From Desulfurococcales archaeon (GTDB lineage Archaea; Thermoproteota; Thermoprotei_A; Sulfolobales; Fervidicoccaceae): a stretch of 64,000 nt of DNA. The notes below the pieces were generated by a model that was not told where the DNA came from, made no database searches, and was given only the letters and a program-made list of their open reading frames with translations. Made by a program: the position numbers and the translations under genes. Of the stretch, positions 26,705-34,841 are shown one piece after another. Every line of letters starts with the position of its first letter. Within the stretch, counting starts at the first letter, position 1. The stretch lies in assembly GCA_009904015.1 (NCBI GenBank), contig WYEQ01000002.1, forward strand, positions 1 through 64,000, given 5' to 3'.

Positions 26705-27712
26705 ATGAAGCTCGTGGATTCATACGTGTTCCTTGAGAAACTGAGGGACCTTATATACAACTTAGTGGAGCTTAGGGATAAGGCGAGAGAAAGCGGGGCT
26801 GAGCTTGTACCGATAAGGACTGGGGCTCCTCTGGTCAAGTACGGGTTCATATCAATGTTCAAGGGAGGAGTCATTATGGATGTCACGAGCGAGAAGCAGG
26901 CCGAGATAGCGGAGGACGCAGGTGCTGTTGGAGTAATGGTCCTAGACAAGCTACCATATGACGTAAGGATGGCGGGCGGGGTGGCGAGAACAGCTGACCT
27001 AAAGGTGATAAGCAACATAATGAGCGTCATAACTATACCAGTCTCTGCCAAGTGCAGGATAGGTCATGCTGAGGAGGCAAGGCTGCTCGAGGAAATAGGC
27101 GTTGACCTGATAGATGAGAGCGAGGTCCTAACACCCGTTGATGAGAAGTCACACATCGATAAGTGGGCTTTCAGGACACCGTTCGTCAACGGGGCCAAGA
27201 GCCTGCCCGAGGCCCTGAGGAGAATATACGAGGGGGCATCAATGATAAGGACTAAGGGGGAGCCCGGGACGGGAAACGTCGCTGAGGCTGTTAGGCACAT
27301 GAAGCTCGTCAACAGGGACATAGCTGCTCTCAGGGGCTACTACCTGAGCGGGGACCTTGAGGCAATCTGGCTATACTCGAAGGAGAACAAGGTCCCATAC
27401 GAGCTAGCCCTCCTGACAGCCCGGCTTGGAAGATTGCCCGTGGTGAACTTCGCCGCCGGGGGGATAGCTACTCCTGCTGACGCGGCCCTCATGATGTGGC
27501 TGGGTGCTGATGGCGTCTTCGTTGGCTCAGGAATATTCAAGAGCAGCGACCCGGACAGCAGGGCGAGGGCAATAGTGCTCGCAACGGCATTCTACGATGA
27601 CCCGGAGACCGTTGTCGAGGCTCAGAAAATGGTCTCTGAGAAGAGCGCCATGATGGGCATAGACATAAGAGCGCTGAAGCCGGAGCAGCTGATGCAGGTG
27701 AGAGGGGAGTAG
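26705..27712 (+). CDS. pdxS: pyridoxal 5'-phosphate synthase lyase subunit PdxS
   Basis: 335 residues, full TIM-barrel. It joins ribose 5-phosphate, glyceraldehyde 3-phosphate and ammonia to PLP. Visible landmarks: [23 protein letters not shown] with the lysine that holds the sugar, [32 protein letters not shown] with the second catalytic lysine, and [19 protein letters not shown]. The 3-base gap to pdxT indicates co-translation. The N-terminal 20 residues are a bit longer than in Bacillus. Confidence 0.98.
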   Translation: MKLVDSYVFLEKLRDLIYNLVELRDKARESGAELVPIRTGAPLVKYGFISMFKGGVIMDVTSEKQAEIAEDAGAVGVMVLDKLPYDVRMAGGVARTADLKVISNIMSVITIPVSAKCRIGHAEEARLLEEIGVDLIDESEVLTPVDEKSHIDKWAFRTPFVNGAKSLPEALRRIYEGASMIRTKGEPGTGNVAEAVRHMKLVNRDIAALRGYYLSGDLEAIWLYSKENKVPYELALLTARLGRLPVVNFAAGGIATPADAALMMWLGADGVFVGSGIFKSSDPDSRARAIVLATAFYDDPETVVEAQKMVSEKSAMMGIDIRALKPEQLMQVRGE

Positions 27713-27714
27713 CC

Positions 27715-28314
27715 TTGGTCAGGGTAGGAGTGCTGGCCCTGCAGGGCGATTTCCTCGAGCACGTGCAGATTCTGCGCGAGCTAGACGGCGTTGAAGCCGT
27801 GGCTGTTAAGAGGGTGGATGACCTGAGCTCCGTTGATGCCCTGATAATACCTGGGGGCGAGTCAACAACCATCGGCTCGCTCATCGTTGCGAGAGGGCTC
27901 GCAGACAAGATAGCAAGCCTAGCTGAGAGCGGAACACCGATAATGGGGACATGCGCAGGCGCTGTTCTCCTTGCCAAGAGCGTCTCCGATAAAACCGTTG
28001 GGCCAAAAGACCAGTTCACGCTAAAGTTAATGAACATAGAGGTTGTGAGAAACGCGTTTGGGAGGCAGAGGGAATCTTTCATAGCTGACGTGGATATCGA
28101 TGAGATAGGGAGAGTGAGGGCGGCCTTCATAAGGGCCCCGGAAATAAAGAACGCCTGGCCACCCGCTAGGATAACGGGCTTCATTGATTACCCGGGGATG
28201 GGCAGAGTCGGGGTCTCAGCCCAGCAGGACAGCTTGCTGGCCCTCGCCTTCCATCCAGAAATCACGGGTGAGAAGAAGGTCTACGAGTACTTTTTAAGGC
28301 TAGTAAAAGCATGA
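27715..28314 (+). CDS. pdxT: pyridoxal 5'-phosphate synthase glutaminase subunit PdxT
   Basis: 199 residues. Class I glutaminase that supplies ammonia to PdxS. GVLALQGDFLEHVQ at the N-terminus, oxyanion loop PGGESTTIG, nucleophile Cys in MGTCAGAVLLAK, and the His-Glu pair in FHPEIT near residue 182. TTG 27715 is the start, two bases after the pdxS stop. All catalytic residues are present. Confidence 0.97.
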   Translation: MVRVGVLALQGDFLEHVQILRELDGVEAVAVKRVDDLSSVDALIIPGGESTTIGSLIVARGLADKIASLAESGTPIMGTCAGAVLLAKSVSDKTVGPKDQFTLKLMNIEVVRNAFGRQRESFIADVDIDEIGRVRAAFIRAPEIKNAWPPARITGFIDYPGMGRVGVSAQQDSLLALAFHPEITGEKKVYEYFLRLVKA

Positions 28315-28347
28315 TAAACTGTTAGGGCTGTGTAGGTCAAAGCAGTG

Positions 28348-29478
28348 ATGGGGAACAATAACTATTTTTATAGATGCATTGGTTGTGGCAGGGAGCTCGA
28401 TGCCCCGTACTCAGCTTGCCCATTCTGCGGGGGACCCGTTATTATCGAGTACTCTGAGCCCCGGTTCAGGGTTGATAAGTCCAGGCCGGGAATATGGAGG
28501 TACGGCTCTCTTCTGCCCAGGTTCGGGGAAACAGTGTCCCACGGGGAGGGGCTGACGCCTATAAGCAGTGTTGATGGCGTCTTGGTTAAGAACGAGAAGA
28601 AAAACCCCACGGGCACGTACGCTGATAGGGCCTCCGCTGTTATTGCCTCTTACGCCAGGAGCACGGGCGTAAGGCTCATGGCAACTGAGTACATCGAGGC
28701 ATTCACGCAGTCGCTCCTCTATTATTTGAAAGGAATAGCCAAAGTCAGGGTGCTCGTGAGGAGCCTCGACTCCTTAAGCATGGATGATATTGTAAGAATT
28801 TATGGGATGAATAACGTGGATGTCACGACAAAGGACACGATCATAGGCGATGAGGCCAGGATTAACTACCTGAACCCGCTGACTATTGAGGGCTTAAAGA
28901 CTATTGTCTTTGAGCTTTATGAGAGAGGGGTTAGGGCTGAGAACATAGTTGTCCCCGTGGAGACGGGGGTCCTCGCCTACTCTTTGGTTAAAGGCCTGGA
29001 TGATTTAAGAAGAGCCGGGGCTGAGCCAGGGTACACCGTGGTTGCCGCCGTGGTCAAGGGGGCTAGTGTGCCGGAAATAGTCAAGAGGCATGGGGTCAAA
29101 GTAGCTGAGATTGAGGCTGAGGAGGTACTCGACGCGCTTGGGAGGCTCACGAAGAAGGGGTTCGTGACCATGCCAATATCTGCTGTGAGCTTCGCTGTCG
29201 CGAGGATCCTCGGCAGCTCGGTCGCCGTCTTAACGATGGGTTTCAAGCCCTACAGATTGTATACTGGGAGAGGCCAGCTTAGAGAGGAGATAATTGAGCT
29301 TCTGAGGGAGAAGGGGAGGATGACGGCATACGAGATGTGGAAGGAGAGGCAGAGCTACACGCTCAGGGCTTTCTACAAGGTGCTGAGAGGAATGGAGGCG
29401 AGGGGGGAGGTCTGCAGTGAGGTGGTGGTTAGGGGGGCGAGGAAGGTCAAGTATTTTAAGCTATGCAAAAACCCTTAG
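28348..29478 (+). CDS. threonine-synthase-like pseudoenzyme with C-terminal winged helix
   Basis: 376 residues. N-terminal zinc ribbon CIGCGRELDAPYSACPFCGG and the threonine synthase frame (FGETVSHGEGLTPI, VKNEKKNPTGTYADR) are clear. The Schiff-base lysine of the family motif (SFKDR) is Ala92 here (TYADR, codon GCT at 28621), the SxGN substrate loop is replaced by TEYIEAF, and the phosphate loop reads PVETGVLAYS. It can hardly be a PLP enzyme. Residues about 315-372 (LREEIIELLREKGRMTAYEM, then a recognition-like helix and a wing) look like a winged helix. Being 30 bases behind pdxT, it may sense PLP or a vitamer and control pdxST; that is inference. A degenerate paralogue of another role is the alternative. 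Confidence 0.75.
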   Translation: MGNNNYFYRCIGCGRELDAPYSACPFCGGPVIIEYSEPRFRVDKSRPGIWRYGSLLPRFGETVSHGEGLTPISSVDGVLVKNEKKNPTGTYADRASAVIASYARSTGVRLMATEYIEAFTQSLLYYLKGIAKVRVLVRSLDSLSMDDIVRIYGMNNVDVTTKDTIIGDEARINYLNPLTIEGLKTIVFELYERGVRAENIVVPVETGVLAYSLVKGLDDLRRAGAEPGYTVVAAVVKGASVPEIVKRHGVKVAEIEAEEVLDALGRLTKKGFVTMPISAVSFAVARILGSSVAVLTMGFKPYRLYTGRGQLREEIIELLREKGRMTAYEMWKERQSYTLRAFYKVLRGMEARGEVCSEVVVRGARKVKYFKLCKNP

Positions 29479-29596
29479 CGAAGCCAAGATGAATATCTCT
29501 GTAAATAAATAGGATGGAGCTGCCGAGGCCATAGGCTCCGGGAACAGCCCCCGTCGTAGCTGTTTCACGGTTGTTTAGTCATCATTAATAAGGTTT

Positions 29597-30463
29597 ATGT
29601 GGCCGTTTAGCTCAAAATATGTCTTTGGCTGGTGCTCTTGCTTGGTAGTAAGAATACTTGGCGGCGGCAACGTTGATGTCAGGAAGCTGTTGTCCAGCGC
29701 CCTGAAGCTTTACAGAAAGGCGCCCATGCCCCCTAACTTCTACTTGCTATACGACTTGCTTTACGAACTTGACAGGACAGATATCGTTATAAAGCCCTCA
29801 TCCAGCGGTGGTATTCAGTCTTATGTGCTTGCCTGGAGGCATAGCCATGGATGCTCCGTTCACCTTCCAAGCAAGGAGGGGCTCGAGCTCCTCAGAGGCC
29901 TGAGCCTTGACTCCAGCAAGCCAGTTGTCGTTGAGCTCTACGAGCGGAGCGAGGAGCTCATCGAAACGGTCTCATCGTACCTCTCATCGCTGGGTTTCAG
30001 CTCAGTTGAGACGGCCTGGTTCAGCGACATGATTTGTGATGAGGGCTCCTTCAGGCCAAGCCTGAACGAGAGCGTGGCTGTCAGGCTGGGAAGAGGTCAC
30101 GCGGATGCCTTCCTGGGCTACTATAGAGAGAGGGATAGCCAGGCGACTATGGAGGAGGTTGTTGATATGCTGTCAAGGAGGACTTACTACGGGGTCTTCG
30201 CTGATAAGAAACTCGTATCAGCCGGGGCTATATGCGCCAAGCTCCCCAGGCTAGGGCTTATATGCGATGTCTACACTAGGCCCACCCACAGGAGGAGGGG
30301 CTACGCAACGGCCGTTGTCTCAGCTGCCACCAGGAAAGTGGTATCATCGGGAGCGAGGTCGTTCCTCAGCGTTAACAAGGAGAACGAGGAAGCAATAAAC
30401 ATATACTTGAGGCTGGGCTACAAAGTATACAGAACAAGGCCCTGGATAATAGCTAAGCCCTGA
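29597..30463 (+). CDS. GNAT-family N-acetyltransferase
   Basis: 288 residues. C-terminal GNAT fold: GVFADKKLVSAGAICAK, DVYTRPTHRRRGYATAVVSA (acetyl-CoA loop R-x-x-G-x-A) and SVNKENEEAINIYLRLGYKV. The N-terminal half is unusual and may be a second, degenerate GNAT domain that helps binding. Substrate unknown. The start is unsure: ATG 29597 is used, but the first 25 residues (cysteine-rich) may be leader, with a TTG near 29639 as alternative. Confidence 0.8.
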   Translation: MWPFSSKYVFGWCSCLVVRILGGGNVDVRKLLSSALKLYRKAPMPPNFYLLYDLLYELDRTDIVIKPSSSGGIQSYVLAWRHSHGCSVHLPSKEGLELLRGLSLDSSKPVVVELYERSEELIETVSSYLSSLGFSSVETAWFSDMICDEGSFRPSLNESVAVRLGRGHADAFLGYYRERDSQATMEEVVDMLSRRTYYGVFADKKLVSAGAICAKLPRLGLICDVYTRPTHRRRGYATAVVSAATRKVVSSGARSFLSVNKENEEAINIYLRLGYKVYRTRPWIIAKP

Positions 30464-30663
30464 AACGCAGATAAAAACCTACGAGCCTCGGCGTACTTTG
30501 ATAAAAGTAAGTTTTTACCTTAGGTTAACAGCTGAGTTAAGACGGACCCAAAGTAATGAACATGTATTCAAAGATCGGGAGAAATGCTTTGTTTTCAACT
30601 ATTTCATCCTTATTTATAAGCTTATTTATAAGCGATTAGTATAGAACAATTAGTGCTATAATC

Positions 30664-31710
30664 TTGGGGGATGCTTTGCTCCATACCAATACTTCGTCCA
30701 AAGCTCTCGTGTTTATTTTTGTATCGTATCTTCTCGTCTTGATGGTGGACGTTGTTTTCTACTCTCGTGCCTTTTCCCTGGCTTCGACTCAAGCAACCAC
30801 AAGTGTTTTTGCCGCTGTGTGGGGCTTCGTCAGGATGTGGAGCGTTGCTCTCGCCGTGGTTCTTTGCCTCAGGCTTCAAAAAGAGAGAGTTAGGGATTGG
30901 CTATGGGGCTTGTTCAGGTTTAACAAAAAGACCGTTGCCTTATACCTGCTCTCCCCCCTGCTCGTATACTTGGCTTTGGGCATCTACGTTCTCTTGGCGC
31001 TGCCTCTAGGCTACTTTGATTTCAATGCTTACGTGAACATAGTTGCTGATATACTCAAGAGCTCGCATGCAGGCGTTACCAGCCAGGATGCAGAGAAGCT
31101 GGCTCGGCTATACGCCTCTGCCCAGATACCTCAAGCGTACCTCTTCGCAATCACAATTAATGCCCTGTTCGCTTTGGGAGAGGAGATTGGATGGAGAGCT
31201 TATTTATACAAGCTGCTTGGCTCTAAGCCAAGCTCCAGAAACGTGGCTTTGATTGGGGCTTTGTGGGGGTTGTGGCACGCATCGGCGATAGTGCTCCTGG
31301 GCTTCAACTACACTTATAACAGGGCGCTGGGAGCGCTTCTATTCATGCTTCTGTGCATAGCCTTAACATATCCTCATTTATTAGTTGTGAGCTTGAGCAA
31401 CGGTGTTCTGCCGGCGGCATCTCTTCATGGAGCGATAAACGCCTTGTGGGGGCTAACGCTGTACGCATCAAGCATCCCGCGAGAGCGCGGGGAAATCGTG
31501 CTGGGCTTTGGATTCCTGGGGATAGCCGCATGGTGCATACTATCGCTCGTGACAGCGCTGGTCATCAAGTATAGAGAAAGGAAGGCTAAAATAAACGCTG
31601 CTCTGGTGATGACTAGCGTTCACCGCGCTGTAGCATATGTAAAGTACTCATCGCGACTGATGTCTCCACAATGCTTATGGTTGGATAAAGGATGGTTTAA
31701 ATTGCCATGA
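30664..31710 (+). CDS. CPBP-family intramembrane glutamic endopeptidase
   Basis: 348 residues, about eight membrane segments. The three CPBP/Rce1 motifs are present: EEIGWR near residue 173, WGLWHAS near 203 and HGAINALWG near 258. Such proteases cut prenylated or membrane substrates; in archaea the substrate is unknown. The TTG 30664 start is preceded by a double TTTATAAG repeat (30612-30635) as promoter. The last 50 residues are hydrophilic and not part of the family core. Confidence 0.85.
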   Translation: MGDALLHTNTSSKALVFIFVSYLLVLMVDVVFYSRAFSLASTQATTSVFAAVWGFVRMWSVALAVVLCLRLQKERVRDWLWGLFRFNKKTVALYLLSPLLVYLALGIYVLLALPLGYFDFNAYVNIVADILKSSHAGVTSQDAEKLARLYASAQIPQAYLFAITINALFALGEEIGWRAYLYKLLGSKPSSRNVALIGALWGLWHASAIVLLGFNYTYNRALGALLFMLLCIALTYPHLLVVSLSNGVLPAASLHGAINALWGLTLYASSIPRERGEIVLGFGFLGIAAWCILSLVTALVIKYRERKAKINAALVMTSVHRAVAYVKYSSRLMSPQCLWLDKGWFKLP

Positions 31711-31882
31711 TGAATGTTTCCTCCCCTTCTCCGGGAAGTGATTAGATAAGTGGCTGTCTGCCGGTCAGTGTGATATTCGAGTAGTTCTTTGTGTACATAT
31801 AGCTATTAAGCAACTGTGTAATTTTGTGAGTTTATTCAGAAATATATACGAAGCATGAACAAAAATTGTAATTAGTGAGAGA

Positions 31883-32245
31883 ATGCCCTTTGATGTCGGC
31901 ACACCCGAGATACTCATCATACTTCTGATAGCCCTTATTCTGCTTGGCCCATCAAAGATACCTCAGCTGGCGAGGTCTCTTGGGGAGGCTGTGAGGGAGT
32001 TCAGGAAAGCGAGCGCGGAGATATCCAGTGAGCCTATTCAGCCCGCGAGGCCCGTGAAAGCCGAGCAACAGATCATACCGGCACAGGCAAAGAGAGAGGA
32101 GGTGGACTACGAGACTATAAGGAAGCTAGCGGAGAAGCTCGGAGTAGCAACAGAGGGCAGGAGTGAAGACGAGCTAATAAGGGAGATAATAAGCAAGGCG
32201 AAAGAGAAAGGACTACTGGAGGAAAAGCGGGAGAAACAGCAATAA
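31883..32245 (+). CDS. tatA: TatA/TatB-type twin-arginine translocase subunit
   Basis: 120 residues: one N-terminal membrane helix (PEILIILLIALILLGPSKIP) with the FGP-like hinge, then amphipathic helix ARSLGEAVREFRKA. The C-terminal 50 residues form a small extra helical domain (YETIRKLAEKLGVATEG) not found in Escherichia TatA. Serves the Tat substrates seen here: hydrogenase small subunit, TtrA, TtrB and the flavoprotein. TatC is not in the window. Confidence 0.9.
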   Translation: MPFDVGTPEILIILLIALILLGPSKIPQLARSLGEAVREFRKASAEISSEPIQPARPVKAEQQIIPAQAKREEVDYETIRKLAEKLGVATEGRSEDELIREIISKAKEKGLLEEKREKQQ

Positions 32246-33695
32246 TCGAAACAAAAACAGTTGTTCAAAAGAAAGTACTAGGGAACCTTCTCTATACATC
32301 GAACAATCATTAAGAAGCCGTATAGCTTAAGTTCTTTTCTTTAGTTTTTAATTTTTCTTCTTAACGTTCACGTCTTCAAAAGATGCGTTAACGCAAAACC
32401 GCAAACTTTTATATTCAATATAATTATAACAATTATAAAATAGCTACATAAGACACATCTATAACTAAAAACTGTTTTACTCTTTATCAAAGGTCCCTTA
32501 TTGGCAATCTCGGCATTCCTGTAGCTTTATATGTCTCAGTTCCTTTAGGTTATGTGAACAGTAGAAGCATTGTGGAAGATGTTCTACTAAGCATGACGAC
32601 CATATAGCCAACCCAGACATTCGTCAGGGCGTAACCGTTACATTTACAATCGAGTACTACTACTAGCCTTTTAATCTAACTTTTCGTCAAGGCTCCTATA
32701 CAAATCACTTTTGCTTTTTGCCTAGCCTATCCACTTTTGGGGAGGATCCTCCCTCCCGATAGAGCGATGCTTCCATAGCTTTTCCCGAGCTTGGATAGGC
32801 TCGATGGGCTTTTACTCACAAGATGAGAGTTGAGGAGCTATGTTTCCTTATAGACAATAAGAATTAGGAAGAATTAGGAGGATCTCTCCATGGTTGCTCA
32901 TGGTTGTGCATGGGAGTTCTGTACTATGATTAGTCCCCAAACGTTTGATACCATTCTATATGAGGCAGTTTCGCATGGTTGCTCATGGTTTCAATGGTTT
33001 CCATGGTTGAGCATGGAGTGTTTTTCAAAGCGTTTGAAAACAGGCAGAATTATGGGGGATCCCTCATGTAGTGATGACTTCTTTAGATTTCCCCAGACTT
33101 TGAAGATTCTACGAGGAGCATTAATCTATGGGGGTGGGATGCTCTCCATGAGCAATTATAAGCAACGGATGTGAACTGTTAATATCAACCATAAGTAATA
33201 GTTTCTGCAACTAGTATGAAACCATGCTCAATCATGCTCAACTAAAATTACACAATTCCAGTTTCTCATGAAACTATCTTAGCTAAACCTATTAGGTAGC
33301 TTGATTTAGCCATGCAGGTTGCAGCCCAGATGTTCCACGCCTTTTTTCTTTTAATTTAGCTTGCAAGCCCAACATATCAGAAGCGAGCATGGTCTGGGAG
33401 GATCCCCACTCTTATTTGCGCATGAAGCATTTGCGCTTGATTGCCATGGCAAATAACGAGGTACTCATTTAGAAACAAATAATAGCAAGGGGGATCCTCC
33501 TCCGATGAAGCTGTATTTCCATCACTTCTTCTCAGATAAGGAAGAGTCGATTAGGAAAGTTGCTATTTACTGCTTGTAGGGGATTCGTAATAGTAATTGT
33601 AAGTTTTCAAATCAAACATGCAAGTGAAGTGAAAAGAGTAGCAGTAATTCGAATAGTAATCATACCACATACTATCAGAATTAGTTTAAATGCAG
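32246..33695. other. 1.45-kb gene-poor accessory stretch
   Basis: No convincing gene. A 94-codon open frame at 32890-33174 runs through the repeats and is probably chance. 32485-32605 on the plus strand reads IGNLGIPVALYVSVPLGYVN before a stop and may be a scrap of a lost gene. Short motifs recur: CATGGTTGCTCATGG and its variants (see the repeat entry) and GGATCC centres in G/C runs at 32746, 33059, 33400 and 33492. The region borders the restriction-modification genes and looks like integration debris. Confidence 0.6.
32889..33242. repeat. iterated CATGGTTGCTCATGG / TTGAGCATGG motifs
   Basis: A 17-base exact direct repeat at 32889-32905 and 32974-32990 (85 bases apart), a variant CCATGGTTGAGCATGG at 33001-33016, and inverted forms CCATGAGCAATTATAAGC at 33146 and AACCATGCTCAATCATGCTC at 33220-33239. 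All share T-T-G-C/A-G/C-T/C-CATGG. No regular spacing as in CRISPR. Confidence 0.6.
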
Positions 33696-34841
33696 TTATT
33701 TCTTAAACCAATTAAGAATACTCGATTGCCGAGATACTGATTCCTCTTCTTCGTCTTCAGACTCCTCTTTTCTTCGGCTCGTTCTTTTTCCAACCCGCGA
33801 TTCTTCTAAAATACGATGCATTACATCGAGTTCGAGCTTTATAGCCTTGTAAAGCTCGCTTAGCTGTTCATCAGACCATTTAAGCCCTACCATCCTAAGT
33901 GCTATTCTATCAATCTTCTTCTGTAACTCTGACCCTGAAGAATACCTTGAGTAAAGTGATTCGAGCCCTTTCTCGATCTTTGCAACCTCGTTAAATATCT
34001 GCACAGCCTCATTCAGTACATCTTTAGGCAAGGACTCCAGACCTGGAACATATACGCCAGCCCATACGTCCTTATCAAACCTGACCCAGGCACCCTCGGT
34101 TTCGACAAATAGGGAGAGGAGCTGGAATAGAGCTAGCGTGCTGTTGAGGTATAGGGCCAGGGCTTTCACAAGATCCCTATCGAGGTTTCTAGGCCTAAGG
34201 ATGTTCATGGTGGCCGGCGAAAGCATTCTATTCGAGGAGTATAGGGCTGTGAAGTAAACGTTTGGAGACGTTACTCTAAATCTCCGCACAAGGAGTATTT
34301 CACCGGAGTACCTATCGTATGCATCCCTGATATCCTTAGCGGCCTCTCTGACGCTATTGTAGTCTACCAGACCAAGGGACTTAAACAGTTCCGGGCCTAC
34401 GGAAGCTGGGTTAACTAAGGCGTACTCCTCCCTACCGGTAAGGTCTAGGTACCTCACACCGGCAACAGACCTCAGAGCCGGTACTACATCCTTAAGCCCT
34501 ACCCTTATGGTGGTTCCGCCTCTAACCACTTTGAGGAGTATTATCCCCCCTTCTACTCTCTCAAGGTCGAAGAGTACCTTCCCGCGGGAGCCGTACCTCC
34601 TTATGAACAGCCTGGTGGCGTAGCCCTCCACGTGCTTACCCCTTGCCGTAAATTGTCCGGGGTTGTAGTTGTGTATCTGGATCAACCCATTCGACTCTAA
34701 GTCTCTAAGTATAGGGAGCCCCGACAGCTCCCTAGCTATTTTCTCGTAGAGCCTGTAGGCCTCTACGGTGTGAAACGCTACCAGGGGCTTGAGGTTGTCT
34801 ATCCTAGCCCTAGCGACCTCGGCCACGTTCCCCAGCTTCAC
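33696..34841 (-). CDS. target-recognition/specificity subunit of a split type IIG-like R-M system
   Basis: 381 residues. The C-terminal half has the segment ALALYLNSTLALFQLLSLFV followed by a long coiled region (residues 285-345) and an acidic, lysine-ended tail; lone-asparagine-serine segments of this type close the recognition domain of Eco57I/BREX-like methyltransferases. The N-terminal half (RRFRVTSPNVYFTALYSSNR) fits a target recognition domain. It overlaps the methyltransferase-nuclease gene by 4 bases (ATGA), so the two form one enzyme. I infer the role from that coupling and the motif. Confidence 0.68.
   Translation of the reverse strand: MKLGNVAEVARARIDNLKPLVAFHTVEAYRLYEKIARELSGLPILRDLESNGLIQIHNYNPGQFTARGKHVEGYATRLFIRRYGSRGKVLFDLERVEGGIILLKVVRGGTTIRVGLKDVVPALRSVAGVRYLDLTGREEYALVNPASVGPELFKSLGLVDYNSVREAAKDIRDAYDRYSGEILLVRRFRVTSPNVYFTALYSSNRMLSPATMNILRPRNLDRDLVKALALYLNSTLALFQLLSLFVETEGAWVRFDKDVWAGVYVPGLESLPKDVLNEAVQIFNEVAKIEKGLESLYSRYSSGSELQKKIDRIALRMVGLKWSDEQLSELYKAIKLELDVMHRILEESRVGKRTSRRKEESEDEEEESVSRQSSILNWFKK

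Noticed and set aside
28348-29478. Active threonine synthase
   Set aside because: The Schiff-base lysine is Ala and the substrate loop is lost.
29479-29596. C/D-box RNA or hairpin RNA between the pseudoenzyme and acetyltransferase genes
   Set aside because: A GATGA-like and a CTGT box exist but spacing and the inner boxes do not fit.
32890-33174. 94-codon frame in the repeat region
   Set aside because: Its sequence is dominated by the CATGG repeats and aromatic/Cys residues, has no ribosome-binding site and resembles no protein.
32889-33242. CRISPR array
   Set aside because: Repeats are of unequal length, partly inverted and irregularly spaced; no cas genes nearby.
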